Shown: positions 32,983 to 39,731 of the stretch, piece after piece
How positions within the stretch are numbered: position 1 is the first letter of the stretch
How the letters are laid out: every line of letters begins with the position of its first letter
From: Candidatus Hydrogenisulfobacillus filiaventi
GTDB taxonomy: Bacteria; Bacillota; Sulfobacillia; Sulfobacillales; R501
Direction of reading: 5' to 3'
DNA length: 64,000 bases
Assembly (NCBI GenBank): GCA_902809825.1
Contig: LR778114.1
Coordinates: forward strand, 372,001 to 436,000
Translations under genes and position numbers: made by a program
Notes under the pieces: generated by a model
Seen by the model: only the letters and a program-made list of their open reading frames with translations
Told to the model about the DNA's origin: nothing
The model's database searches: none

Positions 32983-34128
32983 TCAGGCCAGCGCCTGCCG
33001 CAGGTCCCAGATCAGGTCGTCGGGGTCCTCCACCCCGGCCGAGAGGCGCAGCAGCCCGGGCACAATGCCCAGGCGGCGCCGCAGCGGTTCGGGCAGCTCG
33101 CGATGGGTTTCCGAGTAGGGATGGGTGATGAGGGATTCCGTGCCCCCCAAGCTCACCGCGGGCAGGACCAGCTGCAGGCGGTCCATGACCGCCGCCACGC
33201 GCCCGGGGTCCCGGAGCACGAAGGAGACCATGCCGCCGGGGCCGCCGGCCTGGCGGCGGTGGCGGGCGTTGGCCTCCGGTTCCAGTTCGGGGTAATAGAC
33301 GCGGGCCACCGCCGGGTGGTCCGCCAGCGCCCGCGCCACGCGGCGGGCGTTCTCCTCCTGACGGGTCAGGCGTAGGCCCAGGGTCTTGAGCCCGCGCAGG
33401 GTGAGGTAGGCGTCCAGGGGACCCAGGACGCCGCCGGTGCCGTTGGCCACTTCCCCCAGCCGCTCGGCATCCTCCGGCCCGCGGGCGACGAGGGCGCCGG
33501 CCAGGACGTCGTTGTGGCCGGCCAGGTACTTGGTGGCGGAGTAGACCACGATGTCCGCGCCCAGTTCCAGCGGCCGCTGCCGGTAGAAGGTCATGAAGGT
33601 GTTGTCCACCACCAGCCGGGCGTCGTGGCGGTGGGCGAGGGCAGCCAGGGCCCGGATATCGGAGATGCGCAGGACGGGATTGGAGGGCGTCTCCACGAAC
33701 AGCATGCGGGTGGTTCCCCGCCAGTGCCGTTCCACCTCCTGCGGGTCGCGGGTGTCCACGAAATCGAAGTCCAGCCCCAGATGGCCCAGGTAGTCGGTCA
33801 GCACCCGGTAGGTGCCGCCGTAAAGGTCGTCGGTGAGCAGGATGTGGTCCCCCTGGTGCAGCAGCAGGAAGAGGGCGGTGATGGCTGCCATGCCGGAGGC
33901 GAAGACCCGCGCTCCCGCCCCGCCCTCCAGCCGGGTCAGGGCCTCCTCCAACGCGCTCCGGGTGGGGTTGCGGGTGCGGGAGTAGTCGTAGGTGCCGAGG
34001 GCATCGCCGCGGTGCTGAAAGGTCACCGTCTGATAGATGGGCGTGGTAACGGAGCCGTAGACGGGGTCCTGGCCCGTGCCGGCGTGCGCCAAGAGGCTGT
34101 CGATGCCGAACCGGTGCGTTGCAATCAC
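32983..34128 (-). CDS. Cystathionine gamma-synthase/lyase family PLP enzyme
   Basis: About 381 residues of the Cys/Met-metabolism PLP family. It shows YSRTRNPTRSALEEALTRLE, FASGMAAITALFLLL, VETPSNPVLRI, VVDNTF and the PLP-lysine in VYSATKYLAGHND, followed by SLGGTESLITHP. Members make cystathionine from O-acyl-homoserine and cysteine, or cleave cystathionine or methionine; the exact reaction cannot be told from sequence. The GTG start has a GAGGAGGG site. No other sulfur-amino-acid gene is adjacent. Confidence 0.86.
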   Translation of the reverse strand: MIATHRFGIDSLLAHAGTGQDPVYGSVTTPIYQTVTFQHRGDALGTYDYSRTRNPTRSALEEALTRLEGGAGARVFASGMAAITALFLLLHQGDHILLTDDLYGGTYRVLTDYLGHLGLDFDFVDTRDPQEVERHWRGTTRMLFVETPSNPVLRISDIRALAALAHRHDARLVVDNTFMTFYRQRPLELGADIVVYSATKYLAGHNDVLAGALVARGPEDAERLGEVANGTGGVLGPLDAYLTLRGLKTLGLRLTRQEENARRVARALADHPAVARVYYPELEPEANARHRRQAGGPGGMVSFVLRDPGRVAAVMDRLQLVLPAVSLGGTESLITHPYSETHRELPEPLRRRLGIVPGLLRLSAGVEDPDDLIWDLRQALA

Positions 34129-34327
34129 AGGCAGCCCTCCTCGCCTTGTCCTGGTCCATAAACCGGGTAACGCCCCGCCGGCGGTAGCGGTTACCCCGGC
34201 CGCCGGCGTCCGGAGGCCGGCTTGTCCCTGCTTATGCCGGCCGGGGGCCGGCTATGCGGCCCGGGCAGCCCTCCAGGAGCCAAGCAAGGTACTTATGGAC
34301 CATTGCGTGCGACATTCGGACTCATTA
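34129..34327. other. Divergent intergenic region
   Basis: About 200 bases between the PLP-enzyme gene and the sulfocyanin-like gene. It contains inverted repeats of the type GCCGGCC/GGCCGGC (34236-34253) and becomes A/T-richer after 34270. No gene is supported. Confidence 0.35.
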
Positions 34328-34356
34328 TTGCGGGAAAATGGCTAGTACGTTAGGAT
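34328..34356 (+). promoter_or_regulatory. Candidate promoter of sulfocyanin-like gene
   Basis: TTGCGG (34328-34333) and TAGGAT (34351-34356), spacer 17, about 35 bases before GTG 34391, in a locally A/T-rich stretch. An alternative pair is TTGCGT / TATTGC slightly upstream. Confidence 0.4.
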
Positions 34357-34390
34357 CGGTCTGGCCTCAACAAATTCAGGAGGAGGCGGA

Positions 34391-34930
34391 GTGTTGCCGA
34401 TGGGACGTACGCGCCTGACCTGGCTTGGCCTGACGGCTGCAATCGGGACCCTCATCGCGGGGTGCGGGGTGACCCCTACCGTCGCCCATGCCCCCTGGTT
34501 GACCCTCAACCCTGCCACCCGCACCGCCCGCATGCTGGTGGTGATGGATTCCCACCCCAACAATCCCGGGAACCTGGGCCTGAATTTCGATGATTACTCC
34601 CGGGGTGGCCTGGTCTTCCGGATTCCCCAGGGCTACCACGTGACCATGGTGGTGCGCAACGACGGCGGCCAGGCATATTCGGCCGGCATCTACAACGCCC
34701 GCCTGCACCTCGCCTTCCCCGGTGCCGGCATCCCCCTCTCCGCCATGCGCGCCAACCCGGACAACTCCTGGATCATGCCCGGGCAGACGGTCACCTACCA
34801 CTTCACCGCCACCACCCCCGGGACCTATAAACTGGCCTCCCTGCTGTTCAGTGCCCCGTCCTCCGGCAAGCGGGCCAATCACCTGTTTACCGGCATGTGG
34901 GACACCGTCAAGGTCACCCCGGCCACCTGA
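34391..34930 (+). CDS. Sulfocyanin-like lipoprotein without copper ligands
   Basis: 179 residues. A lipoprotein signal ends in LIAGC, placing the lipid on Cys25. The body follows the sulfocyanin pattern: LNFDDYSRGGLVFRIPQGY, HVTMVVRNDGG, then AFPGAGIP, WIMPGQTVTYHFTATTPGTYKL and a final TGMWDTVKV. Sulfocyanins are blue-copper electron carriers known from Sulfolobales and Sulfobacillus. Here the first His position is AYS instead of a His-Ser pair, and the copper Cys is absent: Cys25 is the only cysteine. It therefore probably does not bind type-1 copper. GTG 34391 sits six bases after GGAGG. Its role may be structural or binding on the cell surface. Confidence 0.6.
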   Translation: MLPMGRTRLTWLGLTAAIGTLIAGCGVTPTVAHAPWLTLNPATRTARMLVVMDSHPNNPGNLGLNFDDYSRGGLVFRIPQGYHVTMVVRNDGGQAYSAGIYNARLHLAFPGAGIPLSAMRANPDNSWIMPGQTVTYHFTATTPGTYKLASLLFSAPSSGKRANHLFTGMWDTVKVTPAT

Positions 34931-34938
34931 GCGCCGCC

Positions 34939-34961
34939 CGGCCCCGGCAGGACCGGGGCCG
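34939..34961 (+). terminator. Hairpin after sulfocyanin-like gene
   Basis: A perfect 9-bp stem (CGGCCCCGG / CCGGGGCCG) lies 8 bases after the stop. No T run follows, so it is a weak or factor-dependent terminator at best. Confidence 0.4.
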
Positions 34962-35108
34962 CTGCCGTTGGCGCCCGTCTGACGACCAGTGACCCCCGCT
35001 TTTCCGCGCTTCACCGCCGGGCGGTTGAGCCCGCCCGCCGCGCCGCCGCACAATACCCTCAACAACGGGTTGCGGCGGCGGCCGCCAGTTCCGAAGGAGG
35101 CGCGGATC

Positions 35109-35243
35109 ATGGCCAAGGATCGGGACCAGGACCTCATCACCCTGGTGGACGATGAGGAGCGGGATGTGGACTGGTTTGACGTCATGCGTTCCTGGTTCGC
35201 CCAGGACGAGGAGGAGCAGGAGGAGGAACCCCGCGAGCGGTAA
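35109..35243 (+). CDS. Small acidic 44-residue protein
   Basis: A 44-residue protein rich in Asp/Glu (about 18 acidic residues), with the middle VDWFDVMRSWFAQDEEE. It is supported by a perfect GAAGGAGG site eight bases before ATG 35109 and by a strong terminator 17 bases after its stop. No family is recognised. The WFDVMRSWF amphipathic centre with acidic ends suggests a protein- or membrane-binding peptide, but that is a guess. Preceding bases (34962-35108) hold no other gene. Confidence 0.55.
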   Translation: MAKDRDQDLITLVDDEERDVDWFDVMRSWFAQDEEEQEEEPRER

Positions 35244-35259
35244 GCGGGGCAGCGGGTCA

Positions 35260-35309
35260 GGGACCGGTAAGGGCCGGGAGGGGCGGCGCTTACCGGTCCC
35301 TCTTTTTTG
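35260..35309 (+). terminator. Intrinsic terminator
   Basis: A perfect 12-bp stem (GGGACCGGTAAG, 35260-35271; CTTACCGGTCCC, 35289-35300) with a 17-base loop, followed directly by TCTTTTTT. It is the clearest intrinsic terminator in the window and ends the small acidic gene. Confidence 0.85.
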
Positions 35310-35549
35310 TCGGAGGCCGCGGGGGCCCCGCCGGCAGCAGGCCGGTGTCGCCCCTGACGGTGTGTTATGATAATGAAAGAAAACGCCCTTAGTTGCGGCG
35401 GTAAAGGCAGGGATTCGGGCAGTCCTCCGGATAGGGGGCCGGAAATCCGGGCGCGCGGAGCGGACAGCATCCGGCAGCAGCCGGTACCGGCCGTCCAAAT
35501 CCGCTGAAATCCCGCATATTGAGCAGAACAGCCACGGATGGCCTTTCCA
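35310..35549. other. Intergenic region before nucleobase island
   Basis: About 240 bases without a supported gene. It contains a TTATGATAATG stretch at 35364-35374 and short GGAAATCC-type repeats around 35449. I looked for purine, xanthine (NMT1) and TPP riboswitch cores and recognised none, but a structure-based search would be more reliable. Confidence 0.35.
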
Positions 35550-35562
35550 TGTCATGATGACA
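35550..35562. promoter_or_regulatory. Palindrome TGTCA-TGA-TGACA
   Basis: A perfect inverted repeat (TGTCATGATGACA) ends nine bases before the -35 box of the first nucleobase operon. This is a typical place for an activator site; the binding protein is unknown. Confidence 0.45.
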
Positions 35563-35571
35563 AAAAATCGG

Positions 35572-35600
35572 TTGACTAGCTGATATATTACATGTTAGAC
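35572..35600 (+). promoter_or_regulatory. Promoter of first nucleobase operon
   Basis: TTGACT (35572-35577) and TTAGAC (35595-35600), spacer 17, about 42 bases before ATG 35642. The spacer contains TGATATATTAC (35581-35591), which recurs in the promoter of the second operon at 42944. Confidence 0.6.
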
Positions 35601-35641
35601 TGCCCGCGACGGCAGTGGCTTGTGGCAGGCGGAAGCGGGGG

Positions 35642-36454
35642 ATGGCCATGGCAGGGATGGCGGAACCGGCGGCGGTGCAGGAGCCGCCCATGATTGCCGC
35701 GCGGGGGTTGACCGTCCGGCTGGGTGGCGGCGGTCAGCCCCTGCGCACGGTGCTGGAGGACATTACCCTCAACGTCCCCGTCGGCGCCTTTGTGTCGGTG
35801 GTGGGCCCTTCCGGCTGCGGCAAGTCCACCCTGCTGAAGGTGGTGGCCGGGCTGGTTCCCCCGGCGGCGGGGGAGCTGGAGGTGGCAGGGGGCAGTCCGC
35901 AGGCGGCGGTACGGGCCCGCAAGCTGGGGATGGTGTTCCAGAACCCGGCGCTGCTGGCGTGGCGGACGGTGCTGGCCAACGTGGCCCTGCCCCTGGAGTT
36001 GAAGGGCGTCCCCCGGCGCGAGCGCGAGGCCCGGGCCCGGGCCGAACTGGCCCGCATGGGGCTGGCCGAGGTGGCCCGTTGTTATCCCCGCATGCTGTCC
36101 GGCGGCATGCAGAGCCGGGTCTCCATCGCCCGTGCCCTGGCGGGCGACCCCGCCCTGCTACTGCTGGATGAGCCCTTCGGGGCCCTGGACGAGATCACCC
36201 GTACCCGCCTGAACGAGGAGCTGCTGGGGCTGTGGGAGCAGAGCGGGATGACGGTGCTGATGGTCACCCATAGCCTCATGGAGGCGGTCTGGCTCAGCGA
36301 CCGGGTGGTGGTGATGGGCCCGGGCCGGATCCTGACCGAGGAGACGGTGGACCTGCCCCGGCCCCGCACGGCCGCCATGCGCCTGGCCCCGGAGGCGACC
36401 GAACAGGCGCGACGGCTGGAACGCTGGCTGGCGGAGGCCGGGCGCCGCAACTAG
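35642..36454 (+). CDS. ABC importer ATPase (SsuB/TauB/ThiZ-like)
   Basis: About 270 residues of an ABC ATPase: Walker A GPSGCGKST, Q loop MVFQNPALLAW, signature LSGGMQSR, Walker B LLLLDEPFGALDE and H loop VTHSLMEA. The subfamily serves importers for sulfonates, taurine, nitrate or pyrimidine-type compounds. Its permease is two genes downstream; the likely binding protein is in the next operon (43054). The substrate is probably a nucleobase or heterocycle given the context. Start chosen at ATG 35642 (after GAAGCGGGGG); ATG 35648 and 35657 are possible. Confidence 0.86.
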   Translation: MAMAGMAEPAAVQEPPMIAARGLTVRLGGGGQPLRTVLEDITLNVPVGAFVSVVGPSGCGKSTLLKVVAGLVPPAAGELEVAGGSPQAAVRARKLGMVFQNPALLAWRTVLANVALPLELKGVPRREREARARAELARMGLAEVARCYPRMLSGGMQSRVSIARALAGDPALLLLDEPFGALDEITRTRLNEELLGLWEQSGMTVLMVTHSLMEAVWLSDRVVVMGPGRILTEETVDLPRPRTAAMRLAPEATEQARRLERWLAEAGRRN

Positions 36455-36468
36455 AAGGAGGGGCCAGG

Positions 36469-37608
36469 GTGGCGGATTTGGCAATCGAGATCGCGGGGCT
36501 GTCCTTCCGGAATCCGGTGCTGCCGGCGGCCGGTCCCAACTGCCGGGACGCGGCGCGGGTGGCGGAATGCGCCGCCGGGGGTGCCGGGGGCCTGCTGACC
36601 AAGACCATCTCCGTGCGGGCGGCGGAGGTGCCCACCCCCAACATGGCGGAGCTGGCGGGGCGGTCGCTGATCAACGCCGAACTGTGGTCGGAGCTCAGTC
36701 CGGAGGAATGGTTGCGCGACCACTACCCCCGGGCGCGGGCCACAGCCGACGCGGCCGGGTTGCCCCTGGGGGTGAGCCTGGGCTATACAGCGGAGGAAAT
36801 CCGCTATCTGGCCCCCCGGGTGGCGCCGTTTGCCGACTACCTGGAGCTGTCCACCCATTACCTGGAGGGGGAGACGGGGCCGGTGCAGGACGCCATCGCT
36901 GCCGCCCGGGAGGGGGGGCAGCGGCCGGTGTTCCTCAAGCTGAGCCCGCTGGCAGGCCGGGACCTGGTGGCCCTGGCGCGGGCGGCCGAGGAGGCGGGGG
37001 CCGCCGCCCTGGTGGCGGTCAACTCCTTCGGGCCTGCCCTGGCCATCGACATCGAACGCGGCCGTCCCCGCCTGGGCGGGCCGCACGGCTACGGCTGGAT
37101 CTCGGGGGCCGCCTTAAAGCCCATCGCGCTGCGGGTGGTGTATGAACTGGCCCAGGTGACCCGCCTGCCGGTCATCGGGGTGGGGGGTGTGCAGAACGGC
37201 CGGGACGCCGTAGAGATGCTGATGGCCGGGGCCAGCGCGGTGGGGGTCTCCACCGCCGCCATCCTGCAGGGCAACGGCATCTACGGCCGCATCGCGGCCC
37301 AGCTGGGCCGCTGGCTGGATGAGCATGGCGCCGCCCACGTGTGGGCCATCCGGGGACGGGCCCTGCCGCCCCCCGGCGGCCGCGTCCGCACCACCACCGC
37401 CGCCCTCCAGGCGCTGTCGGCGCCCCGGGTGCGGGCGGACGCCTGCACCGGCTGTGACCTTTGCCGGCGCTCCTGCTTCTATGATGCCATCGTCCCCGCC
37501 GGGCCCCGGCTGGTGGCGGTGGAGGAGGCGGCCTGCTACCGCTGCGGGCTCTGTTACAGCCGCTGTCCGGTGGCCGCTATCGAACCCCTGGAGGAGGTGG
37601 CCCCATGA
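36469..37608 (+). CDS. PreA-like dihydropyrimidine dehydrogenase subunit
   Basis: About 379 residues. The N-terminal ~300 form a FMN TIM barrel of the dihydroorotate/dihydropyrimidine dehydrogenase type (LSFRNPVLPAAG; LTKTISV; FLKLSPLAGRD; SGAALKPIALRVVYEL; VIGVGGVQNGRDA). The C-terminal part holds two 4Fe-4S motifs (ACTGCDLCRRSC and CYRCGLCYSRCP). This is the layout of PreA, which with the NADH-handling PreT reduces uracil and thymine. PreT is not in the window. It lies between the ABC ATPase and permease genes, and its stop overlaps the permease start (ATGA). The GTG start has an AGAAGGAGGGG site. A role in purine rather than pyrimidine reduction is possible. Confidence 0.8.
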   Translation: MADLAIEIAGLSFRNPVLPAAGPNCRDAARVAECAAGGAGGLLTKTISVRAAEVPTPNMAELAGRSLINAELWSELSPEEWLRDHYPRARATADAAGLPLGVSLGYTAEEIRYLAPRVAPFADYLELSTHYLEGETGPVQDAIAAAREGGQRPVFLKLSPLAGRDLVALARAAEEAGAAALVAVNSFGPALAIDIERGRPRLGGPHGYGWISGAALKPIALRVVYELAQVTRLPVIGVGGVQNGRDAVEMLMAGASAVGVSTAAILQGNGIYGRIAAQLGRWLDEHGAAHVWAIRGRALPPPGGRVRTTTAALQALSAPRVRADACTGCDLCRRSCFYDAIVPAGPRLVAVEEAACYRCGLCYSRCPVAAIEPLEEVAP

Positions 37609-38378
37609 ACCGGGAGGCCCGCTGGCGGTCGGCGGTGCCGGCTGCGTTGGCGCTGGGGGTGCTGTTCGGAATCTGGCAGCTGGCGGTGACCGCCTTCCGG
37701 GTCCCCGCTTACGTGCTGCCGACCCCTACCGCTATCCTGGCGGCGGGGGTGGCCCACGCCGGCCAGATTGCCCAGGCGGCGGCCATGACCACCGAAGCGG
37801 CCGTGCTGGGCTTCCTGCTGGCAACCGCTCTCGGTCTGGTCCTGGCCACCGTGTTTGCCCATTCCCGCTGGATGCGCCTCAGTTTCTACCCCTTGACCAT
37901 TGCCGTCCAGACCACGCCGGTGGTGGCGGTGGCCCCCCTGATTGTGCTCTGGGCCGGTAACGGCCTGCCCAGCCGCATCCTGATTGCGGCCATGATTACC
38001 CTCTTCCCCCTGGTGGTGAACACCACCCACGGGCTGACTGCGGTCCCGGCGGAGGAACTGGCCCTGTTCCAGGTCTACGGGGCGGGCCGCCGGCGCATCT
38101 ACTGGCATCTGCGGCTGCCCAACAGCCTACCCTACCTGTTTGCCGCCATGCGCATCGGTGCCACCCTGGCCGTCATCGGCACCATCGTGGCGGAATTCAT
38201 CACCGGCAACGGCGGCCTGGGCTATGTGATCCTGGAATCCTCCTACCAGCTGGAGACGGCGCTGCTGTTTGCGGCCCTGTTCGCCGCCGCCCTGTTGGGC
38301 ATCGCCTTCTTCCTCCTGGTGGATGCCGGGTCGCGGTTGGCCCTGCGGGGCGGCACGGCCGGACCGGCCGGAGCCTGA
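37605..38378 (+). CDS. ABC importer permease (SsuC/ThiX-like)
   Basis: About 257 residues with six or so membrane helices and the conserved ATPase-contact loop EELALFQVYGAGRRRIYWHLRLPNSLPYL region (about 145-173). It pairs with the ATPase at 35642 and probably the lipoprotein at 43054. It overlaps the PreA-like gene by four bases, so transport and reduction are translated together. Substrate inferred as a nucleobase-type compound from neighbours only. Confidence 0.85.
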   Translation: MNREARWRSAVPAALALGVLFGIWQLAVTAFRVPAYVLPTPTAILAAGVAHAGQIAQAAAMTTEAAVLGFLLATALGLVLATVFAHSRWMRLSFYPLTIAVQTTPVVAVAPLIVLWAGNGLPSRILIAAMITLFPLVVNTTHGLTAVPAEELALFQVYGAGRRRIYWHLRLPNSLPYLFAAMRIGATLAVIGTIVAEFITGNGGLGYVILESSYQLETALLFAALFAAALLGIAFFLLVDAGSRLALRGGTAGPAGA

Positions 38379-38393
38379 CGGGGAGGGAAGCGC

Positions 38394-39731
38394 GTGGCGC
38401 GGATCACGCTGCACCTGAACGGGCGCCCGGCGGAGCTGGAGGGCCGGGAACGCGCCAGCCTGCTGGAGGCGCTGCGGGCGGCCGGGTTGAGCGGGGCCAA
38501 GGAAGGGTGCGGGGAAGGGGAGTGCGGCGCCTGTACCGTGGTGGTCCGGGATGCCCGCGGGTACCGGGCGGTGAACAGCTGCCTGGTGCCCCTGGCGGCG
38601 GTGGCCGGCGGCGAGGTCTGGACGGTGGAGGGCCTGGGAGAACCCGGGTCCGGCGCCCATCCCGTGCAGCAGGCGGTGGTGGCGGAAGGGGCCGTCCAGT
38701 GCGGATACTGCACCCCGGGCGTGGTGATGAGCCTGTTCGCCGGCTACTACGCCGGTGATCCGCTGGGAACGGTGGAGGGCAACCTCTGCCGTTGCACCGG
38801 TTACCGCCCCATCCGGGATGCCGCCCGGCACCTGGGGGATCCCGCCCCCGGGGATCCCTTCCTCCGCCGCCTGAGCCTCCCGCCCCCGCAGCCGGGGCCC
38901 TGGTACGGGCAGCAGTTCATGCGGCCCACCGGACTGGCGGAAGCGCTTGCCCTGCTGGCCGAACCCGGCAGCCGCCCGGTGGCCGGTGCCACCGATCTGG
39001 CCCTGGCCGCGGACCCGGGCCCGCGCTGGGTGTCCCTGGAGGCGGTGCCTGAGTTGCGGGGGCTGGCGCGGGAGCCGCAGGCGGTGGTGATCGGCGCGGC
39101 CCTGCCCCTGGCCGACCTGGGGGCCATGCTGGGGGAGGGCTGGCCCTTTCTGCGCCCCTGGCTGGCCGTGTTTGCCTCCCCCGCCATCCGCAACCGCGCC
39201 ACCCTGGGCGGCAACCTGGCCACGGCTTCGCCCATCGGCGACAGCGCCCCCTTGCTGCTGGTCCTGGATGCCGTGCTGCGGCTGCGGCGGGCGGGCGGGG
39301 AGCGGACCGTTCCCCTGCCGGCGTTCTTCCGCGACTACCGCCGCACTGTGCTGGAGCCGGGGGAAATCATCGCCGCGGTGGCGGTCCCGCTGCCCCTGCC
39401 TCAAGAGGTGCGTTTCTACAAGGTCGCGAAGCGCCCCCGTGATGACATCAGCACGGTGGCGGCGGCTTTTGCCCTCAGCCGTGACGCCGGCGGCCGGGTG
39501 CAGACCGTGCGCATGGCGTTCGGGGGGGTGGCGGCCACCCCGGTGCGGGCTACCGCGGCGGAGGCCGTCCTCCAGGGCCGGGCCTGGACCCCGGCGGCGG
39601 TGGCGGAGGCGCGCGCGGTTCTGGGCCGCAGCTTCCGCCCCCTGAGCGACCTGCGCGGCAGCAGCGCCTACCGGCAGGCCCTGGTGGTCAATCTCTGGGA
39701 CCGGTTCGTGGAGGAGGTGCAGGGGCCGTGA
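38394..39731 (+). CDS. xdhA: Xanthine dehydrogenase, fused 2Fe-2S/FAD subunit
   Basis: 445 residues in the Rhodobacter-type XdhA arrangement. The plant-type 2Fe-2S domain uses Cys39, 44, 47 and 63 (GCGEGECGACTVVV). The second 2Fe-2S domain uses Cys103, 106, 132 and 134 (QCGYCTPG, LCRCTGY). The FAD domain (about 165-440) has VAGATDLAL and NRATLGGNLATASPIGD. It passes electrons from the molybdenum centre to NAD+. The GTG start has GGGAGGG upstream. The stop overlaps the XdhB start by four bases. Confidence 0.9.
   Translation: MARITLHLNGRPAELEGRERASLLEALRAAGLSGAKEGCGEGECGACTVVVRDARGYRAVNSCLVPLAAVAGGEVWTVEGLGEPGSGAHPVQQAVVAEGAVQCGYCTPGVVMSLFAGYYAGDPLGTVEGNLCRCTGYRPIRDAARHLGDPAPGDPFLRRLSLPPPQPGPWYGQQFMRPTGLAEALALLAEPGSRPVAGATDLALAADPGPRWVSLEAVPELRGLAREPQAVVIGAALPLADLGAMLGEGWPFLRPWLAVFASPAIRNRATLGGNLATASPIGDSAPLLLVLDAVLRLRRAGGERTVPLPAFFRDYRRTVLEPGEIIAAVAVPLPLPQEVRFYKVAKRPRDDISTVAAAFALSRDAGGRVQTVRMAFGGVAATPVRATAAEAVLQGRAWTPAAVAEARAVLGRSFRPLSDLRGSSAYRQALVVNLWDRFVEEVQGP

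Noticed and set aside
35310-35571. Purine, xanthine or TPP riboswitch before the nucleobase operon
   Set aside because: The region and gene content made this attractive, but none of the conserved core sequences I know is present. A covariance-model search could still overturn this.
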